From RUG572 sp964386385 (lineage in GTDB: Bacteria; Verrucomicrobiota; Kiritimatiellia; RFP12; UBA1067), in assembly GCA_964386385.1 (NCBI GenBank), contig CAYLRN010000012.1, positions 1-64,000 of the forward strand: a stretch of DNA of 64,000 bases. The letters are read 5' to 3'. Shown piece after piece: positions 53,425-62,400 of the stretch. The notes beneath the pieces were generated by a model. That model did not search any database and had not been told where the DNA came from. It was given only the letters and a program-made list of their open reading frames with translations. Both the position numbers and the translations under genes were made by a program. Within the stretch, counting starts at the first letter, position 1, and each line of letters begins with the position of its first letter.

Positions 53425-53962
53425 AGTCCTGCTCGTAGAGTGCGAGATGACCGGCGTCCCCGAAAAGCGGCTGCTGAAGAGCCGCAACCTCGGCGTCGTC
53501 GACATGATATGGCCGCGCGCCGGCATCGCGAAGCGCTCCGCCGCGCGCGAGATCGTCTTCGCGAAGGGCAAGGCCGACTTCACGGGCGAGCCGTGGGCGA
53601 AGCGCGTCCTCTTCCGCGAGGAGGTTGAGGGCCACACCGCGCTTGCGGTTTCGATAACCGAGCCCGTCACCCTGCAGAAGATCCGCAGGTTCGTGCGTCT
53701 GACGATGAAGTACGCGCTCAAGCAGGGCGCGGACATGGCGGAGCACGCGCTTGTGGGATATGGCGACATAGCGTCCGCGCCCGTCGACGCGCTTGCGGCG
53801 ATGGCGGGGGAGAAGGATGCGCCGAAGTCAATCGCCCAGGGCGTCTTCGACGTTCCGCATCTGCCGGTGGCCGACCAGGAGGTCTACCTGGCCGTGCCGC
53901 TGTTCCGTCCGGGCGTCCACACGCGGCAGATTGGCGCGATGACGCTGATCGTCCGCGGCTAG
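53396..53962 (+). CDS. Hypothetical soluble protein (188 aa)
   Basis: The ATG at 53396 follows AAGGAGGAG by 6 nt and lies inside the end of the upstream gene. There is no signal peptide or membrane segment; the sequence is mixed alpha/beta with no recognised motif. Codon use is normal for the window. It is probably co-translated with the 52699 gene, and the two may form one functional unit of unknown role. Confidence 0.6.
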   Translation: MAAKTKRLIEVLLVECEMTGVPEKRLLKSRNLGVVDMIWPRAGIAKRSAAREIVFAKGKADFTGEPWAKRVLFREEVEGHTALAVSITEPVTLQKIRRFVRLTMKYALKQGADMAEHALVGYGDIASAPVDALAAMAGEKDAPKSIAQGVFDVPHLPVADQEVYLAVPLFRPGVHTRQIGAMTLIVRG

Positions 53963-54013
53963 CGTCCGGCGGCGCGAGACCATGGATTCACGGACATGAG
54001 AGGTGCATGGAAG

Positions 54014-54844
54014 ATGAAGACGCAGCATCGCATTCGATTCGCCGCCGGCCTGTCGCTGGCGCTGCTTTTCGCGGCTGGCTGCCGGGCATGGGACTTCATG
54101 GCAAAGTGCCCGGTCGTCCAGATGGTCACGCATGAGACCGGACAGGCGGTGGACATGGCGTCGGAGCCGTTCCGGCAGCTTTCGGTCATGAGCTGGAACC
54201 TTCGCGCCGGCCTTGGCATGGACGGCGTCCGCGACATATCCCGCGCGGGCGAGGTCATCCGCCGCGAGAACCCCGACGTCGTCGCGCTGCAGGAGATCGA
54301 CCGGAAGACCGGACGTTCGCAGGGCGTGGACCAGCTTGCGCGGCTTGCGGAGATCACGGGGCTTCACGCGACGTGGTGCAAGACGATCGACTTCGACGGC
54401 GGCGAATACGGCATCGCCCTCCTGTCCCGCGAAGCGCCGCTGCGCGTCCGGCGCATTCCCCTGCCGGGCGGCGGCGAGCCGCGAATGCTGCTTCTGGCCG
54501 AGTTCCAGCGGCAGTGGGTCGGCGTCACGCATCTGCCGCTTGGGGAGAAGGACCGGCTTGAGTGTGTCCACGTCCTGCGCGGCGCACTCGACCCGGATAA
54601 GCCGCTCTTTCTCGCGGGCGACTGGAACGACGTGCCGGGGAGTCCGCTTCTCGAGAAGATCCGCCTTCCGTTCGCCATCCTCTCCGGCTTCGACGCCACG
54701 TTCCCGTCGGACGCCCCCGACCGCTGCCTCGACTACGTCGCCGTCACGCGCCGCCATCGCGCGCGCTACGAGCACGTCGAGCGGAAGGTCCTGCCGGAAA
54801 GCGTCATCTCCGACCACCGCCCCGTCTGGGTGAAGGTCCGCTGA
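54014..54844 (+). CDS. Exported endonuclease/exonuclease/phosphatase-fold lipoprotein
   Basis: 276 residues. The signal peptide ends LLFAAGC (lipobox), so it is a lipid-anchored periplasmic or surface protein. The EEP fold is clear: SVMSWNLRAG, VVALQEID (metal-binding Glu), VTHLPLG, LAGDWND, and the C-terminal DYVAV followed by SDHRPVWV (catalytic His). Family members cleave DNA, RNA, inositol phosphates or sphingomyelin; an exported form could scavenge phosphate or nucleotides. The ATG at 54014 has GAGGTG upstream; an ATG at 53996 has none. Confidence 0.85.
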   Translation: MKTQHRIRFAAGLSLALLFAAGCRAWDFMAKCPVVQMVTHETGQAVDMASEPFRQLSVMSWNLRAGLGMDGVRDISRAGEVIRRENPDVVALQEIDRKTGRSQGVDQLARLAEITGLHATWCKTIDFDGGEYGIALLSREAPLRVRRIPLPGGGEPRMLLLAEFQRQWVGVTHLPLGEKDRLECVHVLRGALDPDKPLFLAGDWNDVPGSPLLEKIRLPFAILSGFDATFPSDAPDRCLDYVAVTRRHRARYEHVERKVLPESVISDHRPVWVKVR

Positions 54845-54908
54845 CTGCGACGTCCTCCCGATTGAAAAACACCCTCCAACTGCGCGGCGGAAGAAATCCG
54901 CCGCCTTT

Positions 54909-54919
54909 TTTGCTATAAT
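54909..54919 (+). promoter_or_regulatory. Extended -10 promoter, leaderless GH2 gene
   Basis: TTTGCTATAAT with 7 nt to the ATG at 54927; no ribosome binding site. Confidence 0.75.
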
Positions 54920-54926
54920 CGTCGTC

Positions 54927-57839
54927 ATGAAACAGACAAGTCTTTTGGGAATCGCATTCGCCGCGTTCTTCGCCGGCGTGGAGACTGCCGGCGCGGCGAC
55001 GTCGGTCTCGCTGAACGGACCGTGGAAATTCGCGAAGGAGCCGGAGAAGGCGTCGTTCGCGGCGGCGGACCCGGCGTTCGACGCCGCCGGGTGGCAGACC
55101 GTGGAGGTGCCGCACGACTGGGCCATCTCCGGTCCGTTCGATCCGGAGGCCGACGGCGGTTCCGGCAAGCTTCCATGGCGCGGCAAGGGCTGGTATCGCA
55201 GGACGTTCACGCTGACGCGCGAGCAGGTCGCCGCAGCCCGGGCGGGCGACGCTCTCTGGATTGAGTTCGATGGTGTGATGGCCAGCCCGAAGGTCTATGT
55301 CAACGGCCGTCTTGCCGGCGGATGGGACTACGGCTACATGGGCTTCCGCGTTGACGCGGCGCCGTTCGTCAAGGAGGGCGACAACGTCCTCGCCGTCCAT
55401 GCCGACACGCGCGACCACCGTTCGCGCTGGTATCCCGGCGCCGGAATCTACCGCGCCGTCCGCCTCGTCTCCGCCCCCGCCGTCCACGTCGCGCCGGACG
55501 GCGTGTTCGTGACGACGCCCGCCGTCGCCAAGCCCAGCGCGACCGTGCGCGTGGCCGTCGCGGCCACGAACCGCCTTGCGTCCGCCGCATCCGCCCAGGC
55601 GCGCCTCCGCGTCCTCGACGGCGCCGGCCGCTCCGTCCTCGACTGCCCTGCGCGGCGCGTGGACTTCGCCGGCCGCGGCGCGACGGAGGTCGTATTCGAG
55701 GACGAAATCCGCAACCCCGCCCTCTGGGACGTCGAAAGCCCGAACCTCTACGTCGCCGAGGTTTCGCTTTCCGCCAACGGCCGGACGGACGTCGTGAAGA
55801 CGCGCTTTGGAGTCCGGGCAATCGCGTTCCCGGCCGACGACGGCTTCCACCTGAACGGCCGCCGCGTCCAGATCAAGGGCGTCGACCTCCACGCCGACAT
55901 GGGCCCGCTCGGCATGGCGTTCAACCGCAGCGTGATGAGGCGCCAGCTGCAGGTCATGAAGGACATGGGCGCCAACGCCCTCCGCACGAGCCACAACGCC
56001 TGCGACCCGCAGGTGCTGGAGCTTTGCGACGAGATGGGCATAGTCGTCTGGAACGAGTGCTTCGACAAGTGGGACGGAACGTCCGGCCGCCGGAACGACC
56101 AGAACCTTGAGGAGTACGTCTCCCGCAACCTCCGCCGCTTCACGCTGCGCGACCGCAACCACCCCTGCGTCGTCGTCTGGTCCATCGGCAACGAAATAAC
56201 CCCCAACGGCCACGACTGGAACGGAAAGAACCCGAATGCGCAGGACGGCATGAGCGCCGAGCGCTTCCGCCTCTTCCGCGCCGCGATCCGCGAATTCGAC
56301 ACGACGCGCCCCGTCGGCATCGGCTGCTGCCACGCATTCGCCGTCGACACCGGAATGTTCGCCGAACTCGACATCACCGGCTGGAACTACAACGCCCAGT
56401 ATAGAAAGGTCAAGGCGAAGCATCCCGACAAGCCCGTCCTCTATTCCGAAAGCGCCTCCGCGCTCAGCAGCTTCGGCTACTTCGAGCAGCCGCCCGCCGC
56501 GCACAAGACGGACTACGCGGTGGCGGACCGCGAGGTCGGCTCCTACGACCACAACGCCGCGCCGTGGAGCGACATCCCCGACGTCGAGTTCGCCTATATG
56601 GAGCAGGACCGCTATTGTGGCGGCGAGTTCGTCTGGACCGGCATCGACTATCTTGGCGAGCCGACGCCATATGTCAGGTTCGGCGCCTTTCCGATGATGA
56701 AGTCGCTCAAGAAGTCCGAACTCGCCCGCAGTTCCTATTTCGGCATCGTTGACCTCATGGGCGTTCCGAAGGACCGCTACTACATCTATCGTGCGCACTG
56801 GAACGAAAAGGACACGACCGTCCACGTTGCGCCGCACTGGACGTGGACCGGGCGCGAGGGGAAGAAGACGCCCGTCTACGTCTACACCGACGGCGACGAG
56901 GCGGAGCTCTTCCTCAACGGCAAGTCGCTTGGCCGCCGCGTGAAGGGCGTCGTCCAGAAGCCCGTCAACTTCGCCGCCGGACGTCCGGCGGCCGCAAGCA
57001 GCGAGGAGCGCCAGGGCGCACGCGTCAACGCGGCGGCGCTGGCCGTCGACGGCGAACGCGAGACGCGCTGGTGCGCGAAGGACGGCGCGAAGGGCGCATG
57101 GTGGCAGGTTGACCTTGGCGCGAAGACCGCTTTCCGGACCGTTCTCGTGAACGGCGAGCAGGCGGCCGCGCGCTACGGATGGACTATCAAGGTCTCCGAC
57201 GACGGCATGGCATGGCGCGACTACGCGAAGAAGCCGCTGGGACAGGCCGACGCGACGGCGTCAAAGTCCGAAGCGGCGCGGTTCGTCCGCATCGTCTTCG
57301 ACGAGCTCAATCCCGGCACGTGGGCGTCGATCCGCGACGTCGTCGTGACGGACTGCGCGGACGCCTATCGCCTCAATCCGTACTACGACGTCTGCGACCG
57401 CTACCGCCTTCGCTGGTTCGACGTGCCGTATGCGCCGGGCGAACTGAAGGCCGTCGCCTACAAGGGCGGGAAGAAGATCGGCGAGGCCGTGCAGCGGACT
57501 GCCGGGAAGCCCGTCGCGGTGAAGCTGACGCCGGAGCAGAAGACGCTGCCCGCCGACGGCGAGACGTGCGTCTTCGTGCAGGTGGACGTGGTGGACGCGA
57601 ACGGCGTCCGCGACCCATGGGCGAAGAGCCGCGTCCGCTTCTCCCTCTCCGGCCCCGGCCGCATCATGGCCGTCGGCAACGGCGACCCGCGCGCACACGA
57701 GGCGTTCACCGACGTCGCGTCGCATCCGCTCTACTTCGGCAAGGCCGTCGTCGTCGTCCGCCGCGACAAGGGCGAGACCGGGGTGATCGCGCTGACTGCG
57801 ACGGTGGACGGACTGAAGGCCGGGCATGTCGAATTCTGA
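54927..57839 (+). CDS. Exported GH2 beta-galactosidase with inserted F5/8C module
   Basis: 970 residues, signal peptide 1-23. GH2 sugar-binding domain (about 25-185), Ig-like sandwich (about 190-295), TIM barrel (about 300-600) with acid/base E423 in VVWSIGNEI and nucleophile E508 in LYSESAS. Then a DUF4982-like domain starts (VYVYTDGDEAELFLNGKSLG), is interrupted by a discoidin/F5/8C carbohydrate-binding module (about 680-815, WWQVDLGAKTAFRTVLV), and resumes at YRLRWFDVPYAPGELKAVAY. It should release beta-linked galactose from mucin or plant glycans. The insertion of a binding module inside another domain is unusual. Confidence 0.87.
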   Translation: MKQTSLLGIAFAAFFAGVETAGAATSVSLNGPWKFAKEPEKASFAAADPAFDAAGWQTVEVPHDWAISGPFDPEADGGSGKLPWRGKGWYRRTFTLTREQVAAARAGDALWIEFDGVMASPKVYVNGRLAGGWDYGYMGFRVDAAPFVKEGDNVLAVHADTRDHRSRWYPGAGIYRAVRLVSAPAVHVAPDGVFVTTPAVAKPSATVRVAVAATNRLASAASAQARLRVLDGAGRSVLDCPARRVDFAGRGATEVVFEDEIRNPALWDVESPNLYVAEVSLSANGRTDVVKTRFGVRAIAFPADDGFHLNGRRVQIKGVDLHADMGPLGMAFNRSVMRRQLQVMKDMGANALRTSHNACDPQVLELCDEMGIVVWNECFDKWDGTSGRRNDQNLEEYVSRNLRRFTLRDRNHPCVVVWSIGNEITPNGHDWNGKNPNAQDGMSAERFRLFRAAIREFDTTRPVGIGCCHAFAVDTGMFAELDITGWNYNAQYRKVKAKHPDKPVLYSESASALSSFGYFEQPPAAHKTDYAVADREVGSYDHNAAPWSDIPDVEFAYMEQDRYCGGEFVWTGIDYLGEPTPYVRFGAFPMMKSLKKSELARSSYFGIVDLMGVPKDRYYIYRAHWNEKDTTVHVAPHWTWTGREGKKTPVYVYTDGDEAELFLNGKSLGRRVKGVVQKPVNFAAGRPAAASSEERQGARVNAAALAVDGERETRWCAKDGAKGAWWQVDLGAKTAFRTVLVNGEQAAARYGWTIKVSDDGMAWRDYAKKPLGQADATASKSEAARFVRIVFDELNPGTWASIRDVVVTDCADAYRLNPYYDVCDRYRLRWFDVPYAPGELKAVAYKGGKKIGEAVQRTAGKPVAVKLTPEQKTLPADGETCVFVQVDVVDANGVRDPWAKSRVRFSLSGPGRIMAVGNGDPRAHEAFTDVASHPLYFGKAVVVVRRDKGETGVIALTATVDGLKAGHVEF

Positions 57840-58374
57840 CAGGCCGTCGCCGACGGCCGTCGTCGACGTGGCGAACCAGCGGATGACCGTGCTGCGCGGC
57901 GGCGCGGTCGTTCGCGTCTATGTCGTCTCCACCGCCGCGAACGGCATTGGCGCGGAGGCGGGATCCGGCAAGACTCCCCCCGGCCGCCATCGCGTGTGCC
58001 GGATGTTCGGACACCGCGCCGCGCCGGGGCAGGTGTTCGTCTCCCGCCGCGCCGTGAAGGGGCGGGTTCTGCCGCAGTCGGAATGGCGCGGCAGGGGCGC
58101 GCGCGACTACGTGCTCACGCGCATCCTTTGGCTGGAGGGGCTTGAACCCGGCGTCAACTCCGGTCTCGGCGTCGACAGCCGTGAACGCTTCATCTACGTC
58201 CATGGGACGAACCAAGAGCATCTACTTGGAACGCCCGCGTCGCACGGATGCATCCGGATGTCGAACGCCGACGTTGTGGAGTTCTTCGATTTCGTGAAGA
58301 GGAATCGCGGACTTGTCGTGGACGTCGTTCGCGGGCCCGTGGATGCGCCGGCTGAAAACGCGGTGACGGCATGA
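57826..58374 (+). CDS. L,D-transpeptidase (YkuD family)
   Basis: 182 residues. The catalytic motif is HGT...SHGCIRM with H140, G141 and nucleophile C142. The N-terminal VDVANQRMTVLRGG and TPPGRHRV stretches match the family. Such enzymes make 3-3 peptidoglycan cross-links or anchor proteins. No signal peptide is seen, which is odd for an extracytoplasmic enzyme; a transmembrane start may be missing or it may use another route. It overlaps the GH2 gene by 14 nt and azlC by 4 nt. Confidence 0.85.
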   Translation: MSNSDRPSPTAVVDVANQRMTVLRGGAVVRVYVVSTAANGIGAEAGSGKTPPGRHRVCRMFGHRAAPGQVFVSRRAVKGRVLPQSEWRGRGARDYVLTRILWLEGLEPGVNSGLGVDSRERFIYVHGTNQEHLLGTPASHGCIRMSNADVVEFFDFVKRNRGLVVDVVRGPVDAPAENAVTA

Positions 58375-59126
58375 ACGGGAAAAACGTCGTCGCGCGGGCG
58401 TTCGCCGCATCGCTTCCCGTCTTGACCGGCTATTCAACGATGGGCTTTGCGGCCGGCGTCCTGCTGGCGCTCCATGGCGGACTTGCCCATCCCGCGTTCT
58501 GGGCGGGGGCGACGAGCGCCGTTTTCGTCTCGGGGCCGCTCCAGTTCCTGCTCGTTGACTGGGTGAAGTCGGGGACTGCCCTCGTAGACGTGGTGGCGGT
58601 GATCGTCTGCCTCAACGTCCGCTATTCGCTTTACGGGATCTCCCTGCTCGACCGCTTCAAGGGCGTGCCGCTTCCGGCGCGGTTGTACCTTATCGGCGTC
58701 GTCACGGACGAGACGTACGCGCTGCAGGTGCAGTGTCCGTACCCGTCGGGACGCCGGGGCGCGTGGTACTGCTTCCTTCTCGCACTCTTCGACCATCTCT
58801 ACTGGATCTGCGGCGTCGTCCTCGGCGCAGCGGCCGGGGCTGCGCTTCCGTTTTCGGCGACGGGAATCGACTTCGCGATGACGTCGCTTTTCCTAGTCAT
58901 CCTCACGGACATCTGCCGGGAACGCGCGAACCGTTCGCCGGCGTTCGTCGGCGTCGTCTCCGCCATCGTCGCCGCAATTGCGATGCAGGCGTTCTTCGCC
59001 TCCGGCAAGTTCCTCGTTCCCGCGCTTGCGCTGACCGTCGCGCTCCTGCTTGCGTTTCGGAAGAGATTCGATTCGCGCGAGGATGCGCTGAATGAAGGGA
59101 GAGCGCGAAAGGGGGGCGTGGAATGA
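58371..59126 (+). CDS. azlC: Branched-chain amino acid exporter subunit AzlC
   Basis: 251 residues, polytopic. The AzlC family signature is LPVLTGYSTMGFAAGVLLALHG at the start, plus FVSGPLQFLLVDWVKSG and LNVRYSLYGISLLDRFKGVP. With AzlD it forms an exporter of branched-chain amino acids and analogues. Overlaps its neighbours on both sides by 4 nt (ATGA). Confidence 0.9.
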   Translation: MNGKNVVARAFAASLPVLTGYSTMGFAAGVLLALHGGLAHPAFWAGATSAVFVSGPLQFLLVDWVKSGTALVDVVAVIVCLNVRYSLYGISLLDRFKGVPLPARLYLIGVVTDETYALQVQCPYPSGRRGAWYCFLLALFDHLYWICGVVLGAAAGAALPFSATGIDFAMTSLFLVILTDICRERANRSPAFVGVVSAIVAAIAMQAFFASGKFLVPALALTVALLLAFRKRFDSREDALNEGRARKGGVE

Positions 59127-59464
59127 ACGGCAAGACCTCGTATCTCTGCCTGATGCTGCTTGTCGGCGGCGCGTGTTCGTATCTCCTGCGTGCGCTGCCG
59201 TTCATCCTGTTCGGGTCGGGGCGGCGTCCGCCCGCGATGGTGACGTACCTTGGGCGCGTGCTTGCGCCCGCGATAATCGCGCTCCTGGTAGTCTACTGCT
59301 TCGCGGGATACGTCAGGGGCGGCTGTCTTTCAACGCCGTTGCACGGTCTTGCGGAGGCTGCGGCCGCCGTCCTCACCGTCGCCGTCCATCTGTGGCGCCG
59401 CAATCCGCTTCTTTCGATCGTCGCCGGCACCGCGCTGTACATGGCGCTGCTGCACTTGGCGTAG
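59123..59464 (+). CDS. azlD: Branched-chain amino acid exporter subunit AzlD
   Basis: 113 residues with several membrane helices. The LRALPFILF segment near the N-terminus and the size fit AzlD, the small partner of AzlC. Translationally coupled to azlC (ATGA overlap). Confidence 0.88.
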   Translation: MNGKTSYLCLMLLVGGACSYLLRALPFILFGSGRRPPAMVTYLGRVLAPAIIALLVVYCFAGYVRGGCLSTPLHGLAEAAAAVLTVAVHLWRRNPLLSIVAGTALYMALLHLA

Positions 59465-59488
59465 GTTCGCGGGCATGGCGGAAGGGGG

Positions 59489-62400
59489 TCAGACCTCTTC
59501 CGCTTCAATCCACTTTTCGTCGAGGCGTTTCGGGCTCACCGGACAGGAGGCCTTCACTTCCGGCGCGAAAATCGATATGCGGTATTCTTCGAGCATCCAG
59601 CGGTATTCGGCCAGCGCCCTTGCGTCCATGCGCGGCTTCTTCTTTGCCGTCGCCACTTCGACGTAGCGGTTCCAGTACGGCGCGAATCGTATTTCCTTGG
59701 CGACGTCGCCGTTTGGATTCGACCGCGCGCGGTCGAGCCTTATGGAGAGCGCCTTGAGATAGCGCGGGTAGTCCATGAGGCGGGCGAAGGGGACGAAGCG
59801 GATGAAGCCGGGGAAGAAAAGCCAGGCCGTCTGCGTCTGCACGGACTCCACGGTGTCGGATGCGTATCGCCCCTCGTCCTCCGCCTTTTCCGAAAGTTCC
59901 GCCGCAGTCTTAAGCGAGTCCGCGACGAGCTTTGCGAGGGCGTTCTGCGTGGAGTTGAATTCACAGCGCAGTTCGTCCATCCGCTTCGCGAACTCCGCCG
60001 CGTCGCGCACCGGCGAGCGGTTCGCGACATACGCCTCGCGGGCGGCGGCGAAGAGGACGTCGTCGGCTATCTTCTCGTTCTGATAGCCCATCGTCTTCAA
60101 GAAGAGCGCCGTCGTCACCGACATTCCCTTTGAGCGGAATGGAATGCGCGCCTCGCGCCCCATTGCGAGGACGCACAGTCGCGTCACGCCGAGCTCGTGC
60201 GCAGCTGCGGCTGCGGAGGCGGACGAGTAGAGCCGCACGGAGACGGCGTCGCCCTCGTCGTGAAGGGCCGGATGGTGTTCCACGTCCCATCCGGCCATGC
60301 CGCGCGCGGCCGTCTCGTCGAGCGTTCCGAAATCCCATGCGACGTGCCTTCCGCCGTCGGACGGCATTGCCATCGAGACGGCGTCCGTGCGCGTCTCCTC
60401 AACCCCGGCCGCGCACAGCGCCTCCGAGAGGTCTCGCGACGTCGCAAGAACGCGCCCTGTCGCGTCGTCGCGGATGCGGAAGCGGACGCGGAAGTGCGGC
60501 GGTTCCTGGGCGCGGTCCCATGCGTCCTGCGGAATGCGGAATCCCCATTCGGAATAGACGACGCGGCGGACGGCGTCGGCAAGCGTCTCCGATCCGGGCT
60601 TGAGGTGGAGCATGAGGCCTGAGACGGTGTCCTCCAGCGGCTGCAGGACGCGCTTGACGGAGTTCGGAAGGACGGATAGCATCCAGAGCAGCTTTTCGGG
60701 AAGCGCGCCTGGCACAAGCCAGTCGCTCCGCCACAGCCTCAGCGCGGCGGCGTCGGACTTGCGGACCGTGCAGGTGATGCCGTCCTCCTCCGGGTTGTCC
60801 GGTGAATGGCGGTAGGAAAGCGAAAGGCGCGCGTCGCCGATGCGGACCGTCTCCGGGAAGTCAGAGCCGGACAGCCCTTCGGCAGGCCACCAGTCCTTTT
60901 TCTCAAGGCGGAATAGCGCAAGTTCGCGCCGCGTCGCGCCGGCCAGCCATTTGCGGAGTGCGGTGGCGGAGCAGACGTCTTCCGGGACTGCGTTTCTGAA
61001 ATGCGCCGCAAGGCGTTCCGCGTCGAAAAGCTCGGGGCGCCTGGCCTTGTCGGCCATGCGGCGCAGGGCGTTCAGAAGTCCGTTGTTCTCCCGCACCGGC
61101 GCGGGAGGCTGGGGGAACTCGCCGTCGACAAGTCCGCGCCGTATGAATATGTCGCGCGCCCATGCCGGGTTGAAGCGACTGAAGTCGCATCTGCGCGCGG
61201 GGACAATGACCAGTCCGTAGAGCGTGACCTGCTCGGTGGCGCGGACGAATCCGCTCTGCGGATCCCATTCGGGGGAATGCACGTGGTGGCGGCATGTTGC
61301 GCCCGCAACGGACTCGATCCAGCCGACGTCGATGGCGGCGGCGTTGCGCGCGAAAAGCCGGGAGGTGTCCACCAGCTCCCCGGCGACGATCCATTCCGCC
61401 GATGCGTCCTTGGGCTTTTCCGTCTGCGGCTTTCGCCTGTCCGGTGCAACCTGGGCCTTGCGCCGCTGCCTCTTCGCGAGGACGGAGCCAGGGTGGATCG
61501 CGAAGCGGATGCCGTGAGCGCCGCGGTAGTCGCGCGCCTCCGGGTCGTAGTGGCCGATTTTGGAGAGAAGCCCGGAGAGAAGCGCCCGGTGGAAGCCGGC
61601 GTCGTCGCCCGTGTCGCCGTTGGCGTCGAGTCCGAGGCGCGTGGAGAGCTGCGTGAGCTGCCTGACGAGGTCCCGCCATTCGCGCATTCGCGGATAGGAG
61701 AGGTAAGTCGCCTTTGCGAGCTTGCGCGCCTTCGTCTCGGAAAGGCCGGCCGTCTCCTCCTGCCACCAGCGCCAGAGCTTCAGCGTTCCGAGAAAGTCGG
61801 AGTCCGGCGCTCGGAACTGCGCGTGCGCCTGCGCGGACTTTTCCCTCTCCTTTTCGTCGGAGGGGCGGCGCCTTGGGTCGTCGCACGACAGCGCTGCGAC
61901 GACTGGAAGGACGCGCGGAAGGACGGCGTTCTCCGAGGCCGCCACCAGCATTCGCGCCAGACGCGGTTCGACGGGGATCCGCGCCAGCCGGCGGCCGGTC
62001 TGGGAGAGGACTGGAACGCCGTCCCTGTCGCGCTCTATCGCGCCGAGTTCAAGGAGTTCGCGCAGACCTTCGTGCACCATCGCCGGGCGCGGCGGGTTTA
62101 TGAACGGGAACTGCGCGACGTCGCCGAGGCGCAGGTCGAACATGGACAGGATTACGCCTGCGAGCGATGAACGCAGGATCTCCGGCGGGGTGAACGGTTC
62201 GCGTCCGTTGAAGTCCTCTTCGGAGTAGAGGCGGATGCAGACGCCAGGGCCGAGGCGGCCGCAGCGTCCGGCGCGCTGGCGGGCGGAGGCCTGGGAGATT
62301 GGCTCGATCTGGAGGCGTTGGACCTGCGTCCGATGCACATACCGCGATATGCGCGCAAGGCCGGAGTCGATTACGAAGCGGATGCCGGGAATCGTCACGG

